From contig JAIQDT010007392.1 of NCBI GenBank assembly GCA_021521415.1, positions 48,362 through 112,361 of the forward strand: a stretch of DNA of 64,000 nt, read 5' to 3'. A program made the translations under genes and the position numbers. The notes beneath the pieces were generated by a model. The model was not told the DNA's origin, ran no database searches, and was given only the letters and a program-made list of their open reading frames with translations. Source of the stretch: Bidens hawaiensis (lineage: Eukaryota > Streptophyta > Magnoliopsida > Asterales > Asteraceae). How positions within the stretch are numbered: the stretch's first letter is position 1; each line of letters opens with the position of its first letter. This document shows, in pieces, positions 12,572 through 23,880 of the stretch.

Positions 12572-13530
12572 ATGCCTCCAAGGAGAAGACCGGTGGATGA
12601 GGTTTAGAAAACTAGAGTTAGAACAACTATTTATGGCGCGTGTGATCAAGTGGTCGATCAACTCACTGATCGAATGGCTGACTTGATGAATCGTCGGAGT
12701 CCGGCCCCAGAAAATAGGGATTTCGATAATCCATTTTTTGGTAATGATGGGTCGTCTTCCGAAGAAGGTTACGAGAGGGGACCAAGACCAGAACGTGGAG
12801 ATGGAAACCGGCGTTGGGATGCTGGGATCCGTACTGATATCCCAGAATTTGATGGGACTAGTTTGGATCCGGAGGGGTTCATCGATTGGTTGGTTATTGT
12901 AAAAGAGGTGTTTGAGTTCCGAGAGGTCCCTGAAAATAAGCGGGTCTCTTTGATCGCTACCAGGCTATGTGGGAGGGCGTCAGCATGGTGGCAACAGTTG
13001 AAGATGACACGAAATAGACTCGGGAAGTCACGGATCATGACATGGGCCAAGATGAGGAAGCGTTTGCGGGACACTTTTTTACCTCACAACTTTCAACGGT
13101 TGATGTATCAACGTTTACAGAATCTGAAACAAGGATCCAGGTCGGTTGATGAATATACGACCGAGTTTTATCATTTGATTTCTCGTAATGATATTCAAGA
13201 AACCGATTAACAACTCGTTGCTCGGTATATTGGGGGTTTAAGGGTTCAAATCATGGACTCTGTAAATCTTTTTGATCCGTTAACGGTCGCCGAGGCATAC
13301 CAAAGGGCCATGGCTTTTGAAAAACAAAACCGTCGGGTGGGCTGTTCGTATTCACCATCCCCTGCTGGAGGAAATTCGGGGTCGGGTAGTGGAGGACCTC
13401 GTGTCGTGCCTAGTCAACAGAGGTCGGGGGCCAACAACACTGGGTCGACCTCTAAGGGGGCTAGTAGTAGCGGGGTGAAGTGTTTTATATGTGGCGGATT
13501 CGAGGTCGAATTTTTTCTATCCAGGGGGAA
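12572..13530 (+). pseudogene. Gypsy gag, broken and truncated in the zinc knuckle
   Basis: The reading frame starts ATGCCTCCAAGG at 12572 (MPPRRRP, a common gypsy gag start). It hits TAG at 12605 and then stays open in the same frame to 13210, with another stop after QETD, and then continues from about 13253. The retrotrans_gag domain is recognisable (IPEFDGTSLDPEGFIDWL, RASAWWQQLK, RLRDTFLPHNF, QGSRSVDEYTTEF). The protein should end in CCHC knuckles but breaks after CFICGG and runs into purine-tract and LTR sequence near 13510-13530. The deletion therefore joins gag directly to the 3' end of the element. Confidence 0.88.
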
Positions 13531-14012
13531 TTATGTGGTCCCAAGTATTGAAGACCTGGCTATTATGTTTCTGGAGGCCCAAGATCGCGCAACAAAGGGT
13601 GGCCCACGAAAACGGGCATAACTTGGCCCAGGAAGCTCCGTTTCAGGCCCAGTACCAGTCAAATCGAAGCTTGATACGAGGAGCACATTGTGGCTGCCCC
13701 TGTCTGAAGCCCAAAAACGACTCCTAAATAAAGTTATAAGCCTTTTATTGTTTTTTCAGCACCTTTTACGTTTATATTTTTGGGTTTGTGTTTGGCCCAT
13801 GGCCCGTTTTAGGCCCATTTCGTATTAGAACTCTTATTTATAGTTTGGTTATGTAATTCAGAAAGACAGAATTGATTTTGATAATAACTGTTTTTTCCTC
13901 TTCATTTTCCATTAGACCTTTGGGTCGGATTTTGGGAGTTTTGTGAAGTTCTTCACGGGTATTCGTAGAATCAATGTGAATCGATCTTCTATTTGGTTTT
14001 ACCGCTGCATCA
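13531..14012 (+). repeat. 3' LTR of the gag-only gypsy element
   Basis: Near-identical partner of 12060-12539 with scattered substitutions, so the insertion is not very recent. It is preceded by a purine tract and followed by TSD CAAGG at 14013-14017. Confidence 0.9.
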
Positions 14013-14146
14013 CAAGGGTTGCAAAATGTGCTTAATCGAGCAAGGTTTTAAAAGAACAGATATTTTCACTGAGATACTTTGACAGTTTTTTCACACTAAA
14101 TGACAAAATTCTTTTAAAACCTACTTTCAAAATACAAAGGATATAC

Positions 14147-14381
14147 TATAAAAGGGGGAGTTAGAAATATTTTACATTTCACTTTTTCTCCCTCCTTTCA
14201 CTAAATACATTACTGCTATTTTCTCATACCCAGAATTTCAATAGTTTCTTTAACTTCCTAACCTAAAATGGTCAGCCCTCTAATTCTGACTCGGTAAGCT
14301 TCAATTGATAGTTTTCCGACATTGCTCGTACGGAATTAGAGCTTTAATTTCATCTCACTAACGTCTCTTCTTTATGTGTAG
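14147..14381 (+). promoter_or_regulatory. TATA box, leader and 88-nt intron of the accessory ORF
   Basis: TATAAAAGGGGG at 14147 is followed by a pyrimidine-rich leader and an ATG at 14268. An apparent intron follows: TCG|GTAAGC at 14294, a CTAAC branch-point match near 14358 and TTTATGTGTAG ending at 14381. Joining the exons puts the 14268 ATG in the same frame as the accessory ORF that follows, with one in-frame stop at about 14410. This points to a separate transcript for the accessory ORF. Prediction from sequence only. Confidence 0.55.
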
Positions 14382-17300
14382 GTTTACAATTTGTCAAAGA
14401 ACATGTTCTTAAAGAAATTATTTCTTTTCTTCTTCAAATTATTACCTAAAACAAGTCAAAGTTATGAACTTAATGAATAATTTCTACGTTGAATGTGTGT
14501 GTACAGTTTTGACAGAACCGACATATCCATTTGAGAAAAAGCACAATATGTGCGCTCTGCTTCAAATCAATCCTGATAATCAACCAGTGGCACTGATGAT
14601 TAGATGGATACAAAGATCGAATTTACGATTTTCGTTGACAGAGTGCCCGGTTATTTATAGAAATCATCAACTAGATTTATGGCACTCGGCCCAACTCTTT
14701 GATGATGCTGGAGGTTGGCGGATAGAGGCTACTGTTGCCCTACAGGATATTGTGATTACTAAACAACTTATCCGAGCAAGCCTACAACTGATGATGTTGT
14801 TGAAGCACCAATCCATTTCTCCACAAATCGATTGTTGACTATTTTTCAGGAGACTATGGGATACCAAGGAGATGTAAATGAAGGCCGGTTTAAAAAGGGC
14901 ATGTGTTCCCTAACCTTTGCAGGTTCCTGATACATCACATTGTTCAGGGTTATGCACCTCGAAAGGGCTCTTGGACTTTGATGATTCGTGATCTAGCTAA
15001 TGCCACAATGGCTGTTGTGGTTAGTTAGCCATTTAATTTTTCAAAGATTATTTTTGAAGGATTGCCTGCAAATCTGAGGAAGTCTAACAAGGATAAATTC
15101 ATTGTTTACCCAAGATTCTTGAAGATTATATTCAATCGGGTGCTACAAGATTTTCCAACCATTGGCACAACACACTTACTGCAAGATCCCAATGTTTATA
15201 AAAGGATAGCAAAGTTGGCTTCCACAAGTAACTTCAATCCTGATGCTGAGTTTGATATTTTACCATGGCTATTGAATAATGATTTGGAGATAATGCATGT
15301 ACCAGGGTCACCTCATGTGACTTCTGAGGAGGCGGAGGAGAGTGAAAGTGAAGATGATCATTCCGATTATGACGGAAATGATGGAGATGATGGTGATAAT
15401 ACAGGTGATGGAGGCGGAGTAAATGAAATTGTTGAAAAGGTTGTTGATGCAGAGGAACAAGGGAAAATATTGAACCAACCTATACCTACACCACCAACCT
15501 CACTCCAACACCAGCCGCTTAACCAATCTATATCAGCACCCCAACACATATCACCACCACAAACCACATCTCCACCCAAAAACGAACACAATGAACCAAT
15601 CCCTTCCCCACCAGCACAAAATCTTGACCTAACCCAAATCCTAAACCAACCTATAATCCAAACAGATGACTACCCTACTCATGAACCTTACATTCCTCAA
15701 TATGTTCCAGCACATTTACTAAACCTGCCTAACACACCATGTCAATCCCTAACTCAAACACAAATTGTTGACCTACCCATACACCTATCCAACCCCAAAC
15801 AACAATTCCTGACACTTTCTCATATACTCCTTCAAGATCCCATTCCCCTGGTGTCAATTTAATTGGAAGATATACGGATGCTGTAGTGAAGAATGTTGAT
15901 TTAAGGAGAGAGAATGAGGAGTTAAGGAAGCGAAAATCTGAGTTGGAAACCATGTTAGCACAACCAAATAAGAGGATTCAAACCCTAGAGGTTGAGGTTG
16001 AGAAGACCTCAGCTGTACCAAAACAAGGGGAGAATCCGCCTGTAGTCGATAAGGATCATATTATGGTGGAGGATGATGCTGTAGTAAGAGAGGATACATT
16101 GAAAGCTCTATGTAACTTGTATAGAGGAAGTGATGAAGAAGATGATAGTGAAGAGAGGAGAATTGATGACTATGAGTATGATGCTGATGAATCAGATGGA
16201 GGTGAACAGGAGTATGATGTTGCAGATGTGGTATTAGAGAAGGAGGTAGTTGAGAAGGTAAATAAAGAAGAAGGAGAGATTGATGTGAATGTGGAGATTG
16301 ATGTGAATGTGGCTGATAATGAAAATAATGTGGCTGACAATGTCTTAACAGAAGCTATAGCAACTGATACTATAGTCACTGAGCCACAAACTGATACAAT
16401 AGTGAAGGAAGGTGGTGAAACTGAGGAGGTTATTCAAACTGAAGATAATATTGATGATATAACCTCTAAGTTAAAAATGGGTGATGATGTTGATGAGGAG
16501 ATGAAGGATTTGATGGATGACATTGACAATTTTCCCAGTGAACCAGAAGTGGTGAGGGAAACTGATGAAGACAGAAGGAAATCTAAGGGAAAATCCATTG
16601 CTGAAAGTGAAGAGAGATTACAGCCTCTGAACATTCAAAAGAAAAAATCCATTGATGACATTCTTGATATTGATGAAACTGCAGAATAAGATGCCAAAAG
16701 GCATGCAAATACTTTGAATGAGATGATAGAAAAATAAAGAATTGCAAAATCCTTAACTGAGCAAGAAATTGAACAGCAAGAAGAACTGTTAGAGGAAGCT
16801 CAGATCAATAAAACTTTGAATGAAGAGGGGGAGCTAGACCAGGAGGTGATTGAAAGCTTGATTAAGCTTAAACAAATTGAAGAAGTTGACTGGCCCTAAT
16901 CATTTTTAATATGAAAAAGTCTGAACAAGAGGGACCAACTCCAACCACTGTTGAAAACATTAATGATGATTCAAATAAGCACGTAATTCCTGATGAAGCA
17001 GAGGATGACCTGAAAAAGTATCCTGAAGAATGGGATCCAGAGATCTGGGGAAAGTATGGAAAAATCTATGTGAGAAGGAGCAAGAGTGTAGGTAATCCTA
17101 AAAGGACTGAATATATTGTTGAAAGCCCAAAGGAGATAGACGGTCCTATTAAGGTTGTTCCACTACAAACCATTGTGCCTGATGATGTACATACTGAGCA
17201 TGAGGTTAATGAACCAAGAATTGAAGCACTTGATGACTTATCTGACAATGATGTTGATAACACTGTTGATAACCTTGATGTGACAATGACTGATGAGCAC

Positions 17301-19152
17301 AGGGAGAATATACAAGATATGGATAATGCCAAAATGAAAAATTCATTAATTCTAAGTCTGATTAATCATGGATATAAATTTGATACCCTTGCTCTAATGT
17401 CATATGTGGAGTTGCAGGAGTTGTTGGATGGTGAATTGGAGGACATTAAAAAAAGATGGAAAATAAGAATCGTGATTCCCAAAAATTCAGGGCTTCTTTG
17501 AGACTACATGGGCATACTGAAGAGCAGCTGAGCCACATGAAGTTCAGTGAACTTGAAGAAGCCTACATTGTCACTGTTGAAGCTATCAAAAGGGATGAAT
17601 TGGAAAGAATGATGAAAGGTGGCACATAACATGAAAGACTTGAAAGATTATATGCCAAGTTTGAAGGAAAATGCAGATTGTTGATTGAACGTGGCTTTTC
17701 TATTAAACTTATTGACAGTCTAAGCTGGAACAAGTCTAAATTCACCATAAAAGAATATCACTAAAGGTCAACTTTGAAGCAACAACTGAAAGACCTAGAA
17801 TCATAACCCTGGCCAAAAAGGAGAAGCTGCGGTAGGAAGATGAACAATTAAAACGTTTTGATAGAATGATGGAGGCAAGAGGCAGAAGTGATGGAACAAA
17901 AGGCCTGAGCAGGGAAGAAAAGTTGTCAATGAATGAGGCTGAAAAGACTAAATCTTCAAAGGTTCCTTTTGTGGTGTTTGTGAAAGAAGAACCAGTTTAG
18001 AATGTATAGCCATGGGAAGACGAAAACAGGATCAAGACTCTCAAAGGCTTGATGCTCACAAAAGGGATGGCTAAAGGTGTATTTGATAACCTTGGTAAAA
18101 GTCAACTTAAGGAATTATTTTGTGAGCAAAAAGTTGAATGGGAAAGACTGAAGGCTGAATAGAGGAATTTTTACAATTCCAGTGTGGATCAAGGGGTGAA
18201 CAAAATGAAGATTAAAGGTATGTCCCTGCAGGTCCAACTGATGATGAGTTAATGGGGATGATTACCACTATGATAAAAGAGGGTGAAAACTACTTGGAAT
18301 TGATTTTGCTGCCAAAGGAGAAGATAGTTGAGATGTTTGAAAAAAAATGGGCATGTGAGGGTATCTGTCACAAAGAAGAAACATACTTCATGATCCTCAG
18401 CTGTAGGTGTCCCAATCCCAACCACACAAGCCACACACCAGAGACGACAAAGGCCACCATCTGACATGGACCTACCTAAGAGGCTCTTCTTTGATGCTCA
18501 AACTGAATCATTAAAAGTGATCATGAAAATTGGAGTTTTGAAGGAGATTGTTTTTAAAGATGATTTTTTAAAGTTCGAGAATGAGCAGCTGGCTGAGATG
18601 GCAACCATGAATTTGCATGATTATCATAACATACATAGGTTTGTTGGAAGACAACAGAATGAGCTATCTAACCATCTCAGGAATGAAGCCTACAAAGGGT
18701 TCCCCGTGCTAAACAAGAAAAGGAAATTGGAACTATCACAGTATGAGAGGAATAGAAGGGTGAAAAAGATGAGGAAGATAAGTTATATTGAAGAAACTTA
18801 CAAGTCAAAGACCAAATATAAAAACCATCTTGCAACTATGATGGAGTGTTTGAATATGAGACGATAGATGTCAAGGCCTAATTATGAAGTCCAGAGAAAT
18901 GGAAGGATTGCAAGCATTGACTTTGAAGATAAAGATGGATCCTTCATTCTCATAAACTCTGATGTACTGGCCTTGGGCATCATCAAGGAGGACACGGATT
19001 TAGAATTTATGCATATGGAGGACCTCGAGGAGATAATCAGATGGACTCTACCCTATGAGCATCCTAACCACAGTCAGTTATTCATTTTTATAGAAAGTGT
19101 CGCAGCTGTAAAGTTGGATAGAAGTATGAAAGACTCAAGCTCAAGAAGATGA
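14268..19152 (+). pseudogene. Large accessory ORF of a copia retrotransposon (about 1500 codons, degenerate)
   Basis: No gag, protease, integrase or RT motif is found here. The N-terminal part (about 14464-15250, several frames) is a globular domain with phrases such as LTECPVIYRNHQLDLWHSAQ, IEATVALQDIVITKQLIRAS and FIVYPRFLKIIFN. It resembles, from memory, plant retrotransposon ORFs sometimes annotated as synaptobrevin/longin-like; I cannot verify that label. Then come a Pro/Gln-rich stretch (15480-15830), a coiled coil (15886-16010, LRRENEELRKRKSELE) and very acidic linkers to about 17330. A basic segment (18700-18790) leads to a final conserved block (18868-19152) after an amber codon. At least six frameshifts or stops are visible. 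Position after pol and before the 3' LTR matches the env-like/accessory slot of Sirevirus-type copia elements. Confidence 0.65.
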
Positions 19153-19329
19153 GATTATTTGTTAGCTTAGGCTTACTTTGTAATGTCCATGATACAGAAT
19201 TCCAACTTGTAATAATTTTTAATTATGTTAAATAATTTCTCTTTATAAATTTGATGTGTATTTTGGCTAAGTGTATGTAACCTTAGAGGTGTTTTGGTAC
19301 AGCTGAGGTGTTACAATCTAGGGGGAGAT

Positions 19330-20429
19330 TTTTGGGATGAGGAAAAGACATAATGAAGATTGGAATCTTCTCAACCTCTCTGAAAATGGATTAGTATGGA
19401 TATCGAGCACTCTTAGGCCTCCCAGCATGCTTTTACTTAATCTAGCAAGGTATTTTGCCTTTCGAGCAAGGTTATCTTTTTAAAGTCTTCTTAAGTGTAA
19501 GTTCAAGCATACTTCACTTTATCTAGCAAGGTTGTTCTTCAAGTCAAGCAAGGTTTGTTTCCGAGCAAACCCTTGGCTGAACCAAGCTGATGCCAAGTCT
19601 TTTGGAAGATCTAGCAAGGTTTATTCTTAATAAACAGTGGTCCCAGCAATCTTGAAGGAAGTTGAAAAAGAAATATGCTAAGGACTTCTTCTAGCAAGGT
19701 TCAACTCAGGACAAGCTATTGTGTTACCAGCACACTTTGGTTTGTTCAATAAGTTAAAGTTAACAAAGAGTTGAAGGGATCTCTGAAGAACAATTTTGCT
19801 CGTAGGACTATATCGAGCAAGTTTGATATGGTCAAGAAGATTGAAGTCTGCTAGATGGATATCTTCTAAGGAAAATATCCTAAGTAAAGTTTGCATGGGG
19901 AATTGTTTACCAGCACAGTTTATGGTTACCAGGTCTGCTCGGCAAAGACAAATGCTGCAAAGCTTACTCGAAGACCTGTTTACACTTAGAATCTTTTGTA
20001 TTTCGTTTGAATATCTAATGTCTCTATCATTAGGGTTTATAGAAGGAATGTCAGGTGTCAGTGCAGGCCTATAAAAGGAATAATTTAGGGTACGCGAATA
20101 GACATGACAAGACACCAGACCATACACCTGATTGTGATTTTGACGGCTGCCTTTATCCTTTATGGAAAAACATTCCATTCTGAAACCCTAATCGATTTTC
20201 TATTGTATCTGACTTAATCTTATAATGGAAATCTTTTTGAGTTATAGTGTATGTTTGTTACCTTTGTGTCAGTTAAGCAACAATTAGTGTGTTTGTGTTT
20301 CCGCCATTAATACCCTATTATTCTTACCCTAAATAGCAAGTCGTTAACCTACTTGTCAACACTTAACGTGTGGGTTACGACAGTGGTATTGTGAGTGATT
20401 GAGCGATATATATATATACGGGACCGACA
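19330..20429 (+). mobile_element. 3' LTR of copia A
   Basis: A purine tract (CTAGGGGGAGAT, 19318-19329) is followed by an LTR homologous over its length to the copia E LTR (58063-59244). Shared features are AGATTGGAATCTTCTCAACC, many CGAGCAAGGTT-like motifs, a TATA box (TATAAAAGG at 20070) and the end GGGACCGACA. It is clearly more diverged from E than the LTR at 1-810 is, so it belongs to an older element. The first base pair of the canonical TG has decayed to TT. Confidence 0.8.
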
Positions 20430-21112
20430 GTCTACGGCCTCCAGTAACTGCCTTGCAGCTACTATTATTCTATTTTCATGCTCTTCTCGTCGAGAAACCC
20501 AAAATTGATATATTAAGGGTTCTATAACTCATTTTCTAGCCCCGAGTATGCCCGTTTTACTTTAGATGCGCACGAATCACTTCCAAACACTCCTGATTGC
20601 TTCCTTTTTGCCCATAACTCAATTCCTTGCCATCCTAAGTGCTCCAGATTAGTTCATTTAAGCTTCGAGCACTTGTAAACATAAAACCACTCAATGTACT
20701 CTTTTTACTTTAGATGCGCACGAATCACTTTCGAACACCGCCGATTGCTTCCTTTTTATCTATAACTCAATTCCTTACCATCCTAAGTGCTCCAGGTTAG
20801 TTCCTTTAAGCTTCGAGAACCTATAAACATAAAACCACTCAAAGTACTCGTGTTCGATATATATAAACAAGTAAAATACACGAGATTACACACTATAAAC
20901 ACACGCTTTCAAACACACATCACCTCCTGGTGAGTTTAAATGGAAAAACCCTTTTAATACTCCCGGTATGCCTCACCTTAGCCTTTTGTTTTAGTTCCCC
21001 TCCATGATTGCATGCAAGGTCAACACTTTTGTTCCTTGACCGTTGGACCATGATAACACAACCATGCTACCGTCATGTATTCTTAGCCCAATCTACCAAC
21101 TCATCACGAGAA
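20430..21112. other. Intergenic stretch with no gene
   Basis: Apart from the direct duplication at 20555-20849, I see no coding frame, TE terminus or RNA gene here. Confidence 0.5.
20555..20849. repeat. Direct tandem duplication, 148-bp unit
   Basis: Two copies, 20555-20702 and 20703-20849, both starting TTTTACTTTAGATGCGCACG and differing at about ten positions. There are no coding frames. Confidence 0.9.
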
Positions 21113-23088
21113 TTAAAATACTGAAATCAAGTAACGTAAACTAATATTTAGTCGAGTGCTCAAAAAGAATAATAATAAGTTAAAATAAGATATTGGGTCA
21201 TACACGTCCGTTACATACGAAAATGTCGCCTTGCGTATGTAATGATCCTCACCTTCATCATCATCATCATTATCATCATCAAAAGCTTCTTCGTCGCCAG
21301 CCTCTTGAATGACATCCTTGACGTTATTCGTTATTGGTCGTGGCAGGTACGGTGGATCTTCCAAAGGTAACTGGTACGAAATTTGGGTTCTGTAATACGG
21401 ACCATCCACATGTCCGACTTCGTATGTATTTGATGTCCTATTATCCTCCAGCCGCAAAGGCTGACTACCACCGTATATGATATACCCCTGACAAAATATA
21501 ATGGCAACGTATCATATGTAAAAAGTAACTAGCGACTACTATTATACTATATAAAAATACTATCAAACTTGGTCAGGATTTGGTAAGTCGGAGTGCTCGA
21601 TATATGTATAGTCTGGCTTGTTGTCACACCCTCAAAATCCACTAACGGAGTTTTACCGTCAGAGGGTGTGAACTAACAGGATCGGAATCATTAGTTACAA
21701 TCAAACCATAAATAAAGTTTTCAAAACACGAAAACATTTAAGTGTAAATAAGTGCGGAAGCGTAAAAACCATAAGCCAAGCGTTGCGTCACGCAGGACGA
21801 CTTAAAACCCAATTGATAACAGTTTAAAACAAGTTTGCATAAACAATAGCGTATCAAATAATGCATGATCCTATACCACGCGCCCGCCTCGGCTACCTGA
21901 GAATAACATACTAAAAGTGTCAACACGAGGTTGGTGAGTTCACAAGTTTATATAAAATAAAGCGTTTAGTGTTTGCGTTTAGCGTTTTGCGTTACCAGAT
22001 AGTGTTAAATCAATTATATATCGATAGGTAGCTAGCCTATTCAACAAGTATTACTAAGTGTTCGACACCAAAGCTGACTGTTTATCATGTGCCTTGCCAC
22101 CAGGTCTATCCCGACCATGGTAATGTGTTAGCCAAAATTACACCCACTCGACCTCCAGTCGAGCTTAGCGTTGGGTGGGGTTTGTCAAACCCAGTAGTAC
22201 TAATCAACAGTGACTCGCTATTATCCAATATTAAACGGTTCGATGTGTAGGACTTCAGTTGTTTCGTTTGCCACTTAGCCTTTACAAGTGATATATAATC
22301 TAATAACAAAATCTAAAAGCGTTTCGGAGTATGTTATCTCCCCCAAGTGAAAAGCGTTTAAAAAGTTTAAAATGGGAAAGTGAAACTCACTGTTTGCGAA
22401 GAATTCCCAAAAACAAGTCACCCAAGTGATGCGCGTCACAGAAAACTCTCACTAGCGTTCTTCCTAGAACCTTAATCTTCAACCAAACTTGAAAGATCTT
22501 GTGTGTATGTGTGTGTGTGATTGACGACAGCCAAGAGCAAGGGAAGGGGGGGCCGATCGGGTAGAGAGAGAGAGGGAGTGTTAGGGTTTAGATTAATATT
22601 ATTATTAATAATAACATGTTACATCTAGGTCCCTCAACTTCTAATTTGTACTTTTCTAGCTTATTTTAACTAGTTTGCATATTGAGTTAACGTTCCATAC
22701 AATGTTATCACATAACACATAAGTCTAACACATAATTATCACATAATTATTGTTTTGATGTTTTTCGTTTATTCACCAATGGTTTGCGTCAATTCGTTTG
22801 CGTTTCGGTGAAATTCCCGAAAGACTACACATGTAGTAGTTGTCAAGCGTCATTTAAAACCTTAGTTTAAATGTAATGAGATGTGCGTTATAGATCCAGT
22901 GATCTTAAGTTTGAATTGACGGAGTTTGAGTTAACGGAGTTAACCTGAAATTGACGAGTGTCACACTTGTGGTTCAGTTTTGGAAGTACATTCAAAATTG
23001 GTAAGATCGGCTGCTCCGTATCATTGATGTTTGCATAGCCCGACAGCTCGTCGTTCCAGCCCACAAACAAATGATCATACCACGACAT
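21113..23088 (-). pseudogene. Unknown two-exon gene interrupted by a solo LTR
   Basis: I do not recognise the product. On the minus strand, ATG at 23088 opens MSWYDHLFVGWNDELSGY and runs to the LTR edge at 22966. Beyond the LTR the frame resumes without shift (21616 to 21569). It then meets a GTTTGA donor, an 81-nt intron and a TTTTGTCAG acceptor (21488). Exon 2 (21487-21113) continues in frame, contains a run of Asp/Glu (DDDNDDDDEGED) and ends at a stop. Total about 180 residues. A TATA-like CTATATATC lies about 50 bp upstream of the ATG. No membrane segment or known motif is seen. It could be a small host gene or part of a DNA transposon. Confidence 0.5.
21622..22965 (-). mobile_element. 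Solo gypsy-type LTR, TSD CTTGT
   Basis: Starts TGTCACACCCTC and ends GACGAGTGTCACA, with 5-bp TSD CTTGT at 21617-21621 and 22966-22970. It resembles the solo LTR at 7982-9942 at its left end (TGTCACACCC and GCGGAAGCGTAAAA). It lies in antisense orientation to its family and splits the minus-strand gene at 21113-23088. Confidence 0.85.
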
Positions 23089-23192
23089 GTTTTTGTGTAT
23101 GTTGTTTTTTATTTGTGAATTGTGATTGAATTGTGATATATAGAAACACAAGAAGGGAGCCGAAAACCTTAAAAACTCATATTGGACACAAT

Positions 23193-23880
23193 CCGCCATG
23201 GAGGGCTCTCTAACGTGTATAAGTACGAGGATTCGACTGATTTGTTTGTCACTAGTAGTCGGGCACCTTACCCGCCGTGGGGAGCCCTATCCGTGACGGA
23301 TAAGGTACAGACAGGATATGACAATACCCATCTATTCACTGCAGAAATTGCTCTCCCCGGCAGATGGGTTGGGTGTTTGGAATTTTGCTTGGGTGTGGCT
23401 AGCAGTACCCATTCTTAGACACCGCGCTATGGGCGCGGTGTAGGGGTTTTTGTTTTTGCGCCAAGGGTGCTGAACGCCGCCATGGGGCACGGTGGGGGGC
23501 AGTGGTGGGGGGGATTCCGGACGATGGACGCGGTGGAGGAGAAAAGGATGTGGGACCTCCTTAACGGCTATATATATTACCGTTGTACAATATAAATCAA
23601 AAATATATTTTATATATATCATTTACTCAATGTCTACTAACATATCATCCACCTCTTTAAACTTATAAATTTTCTCCAAAATTTATGTCTTCCGAATCAT
23701 CTTCGACACTCGATTACAACCCCCGATCCCAACATTACTTCTGATTCGGATGCAGAGGATGAAGCGATATTTAGTGCTATTTGAGAGGCTGCCCAAATCT
23801 TAGTTGAGCATTGCGAAAACTCACAACTACGAACAAGACGGCCTCATCTTCAACATGATCGTGTAGGTGCTTATGACTAG
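23193..23880. other. GC-rich stretch before the Harbinger transposase, no gene
   Basis: The block contains palindromic pieces such as CACCGCGCTATGGGCGCGGTG near 23419, which may be part of a Harbinger terminal region. I could not match it confidently to the right terminus near 25194. No coding frame stands out. Confidence 0.35.

Larger units (their letters stand above)
12060..14012 (+). mobile_element. Gag-only Ty3/gypsy deletion derivative, TSD CAAGG
   Basis: Two LTRs of about 480 bp (12060-12539 and 13531-14012) flank a 990-bp interior. The 5' LTR begins TGATGTGG and the 3' LTR ends GCATCA. The 5-bp TSD CAAGG is at 12055-12059 and 14013-14017. A PBS-like AGGTATCAAAGCC follows the 5' LTR (12542 on) and a purine tract CCAGGGGGAA precedes the 3' LTR. 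Protease, RT, RNase H and integrase are absent, so it cannot move without help from a relative. It inserted into the copia A spacer. Confidence 0.9.

Noticed and set aside
12769..13074. Minus-strand open frame of 101 codons
   Set aside because: Antisense shadow of the gypsy gag frame.
18249..18467. Open frames on both strands at the same place
   Set aside because: The minus frame is a shadow; the plus frame is just one piece of the degenerate accessory ORF.
20383..20400. PBS-like GTGGTATTGTGAG after GACA
   Set aside because: Alignment with the copia E LTR places it inside the LTR; the true end GGGACCGACA is at 20429.
1..20429. LTRs at 1-810 and 19330-20429 as the two ends of copia A
   Set aside because: The first is much closer to the copia E LTR than to the second, and it lies inside a gypsy LTR nested in a Harbinger element, so it belongs to a later insertion.
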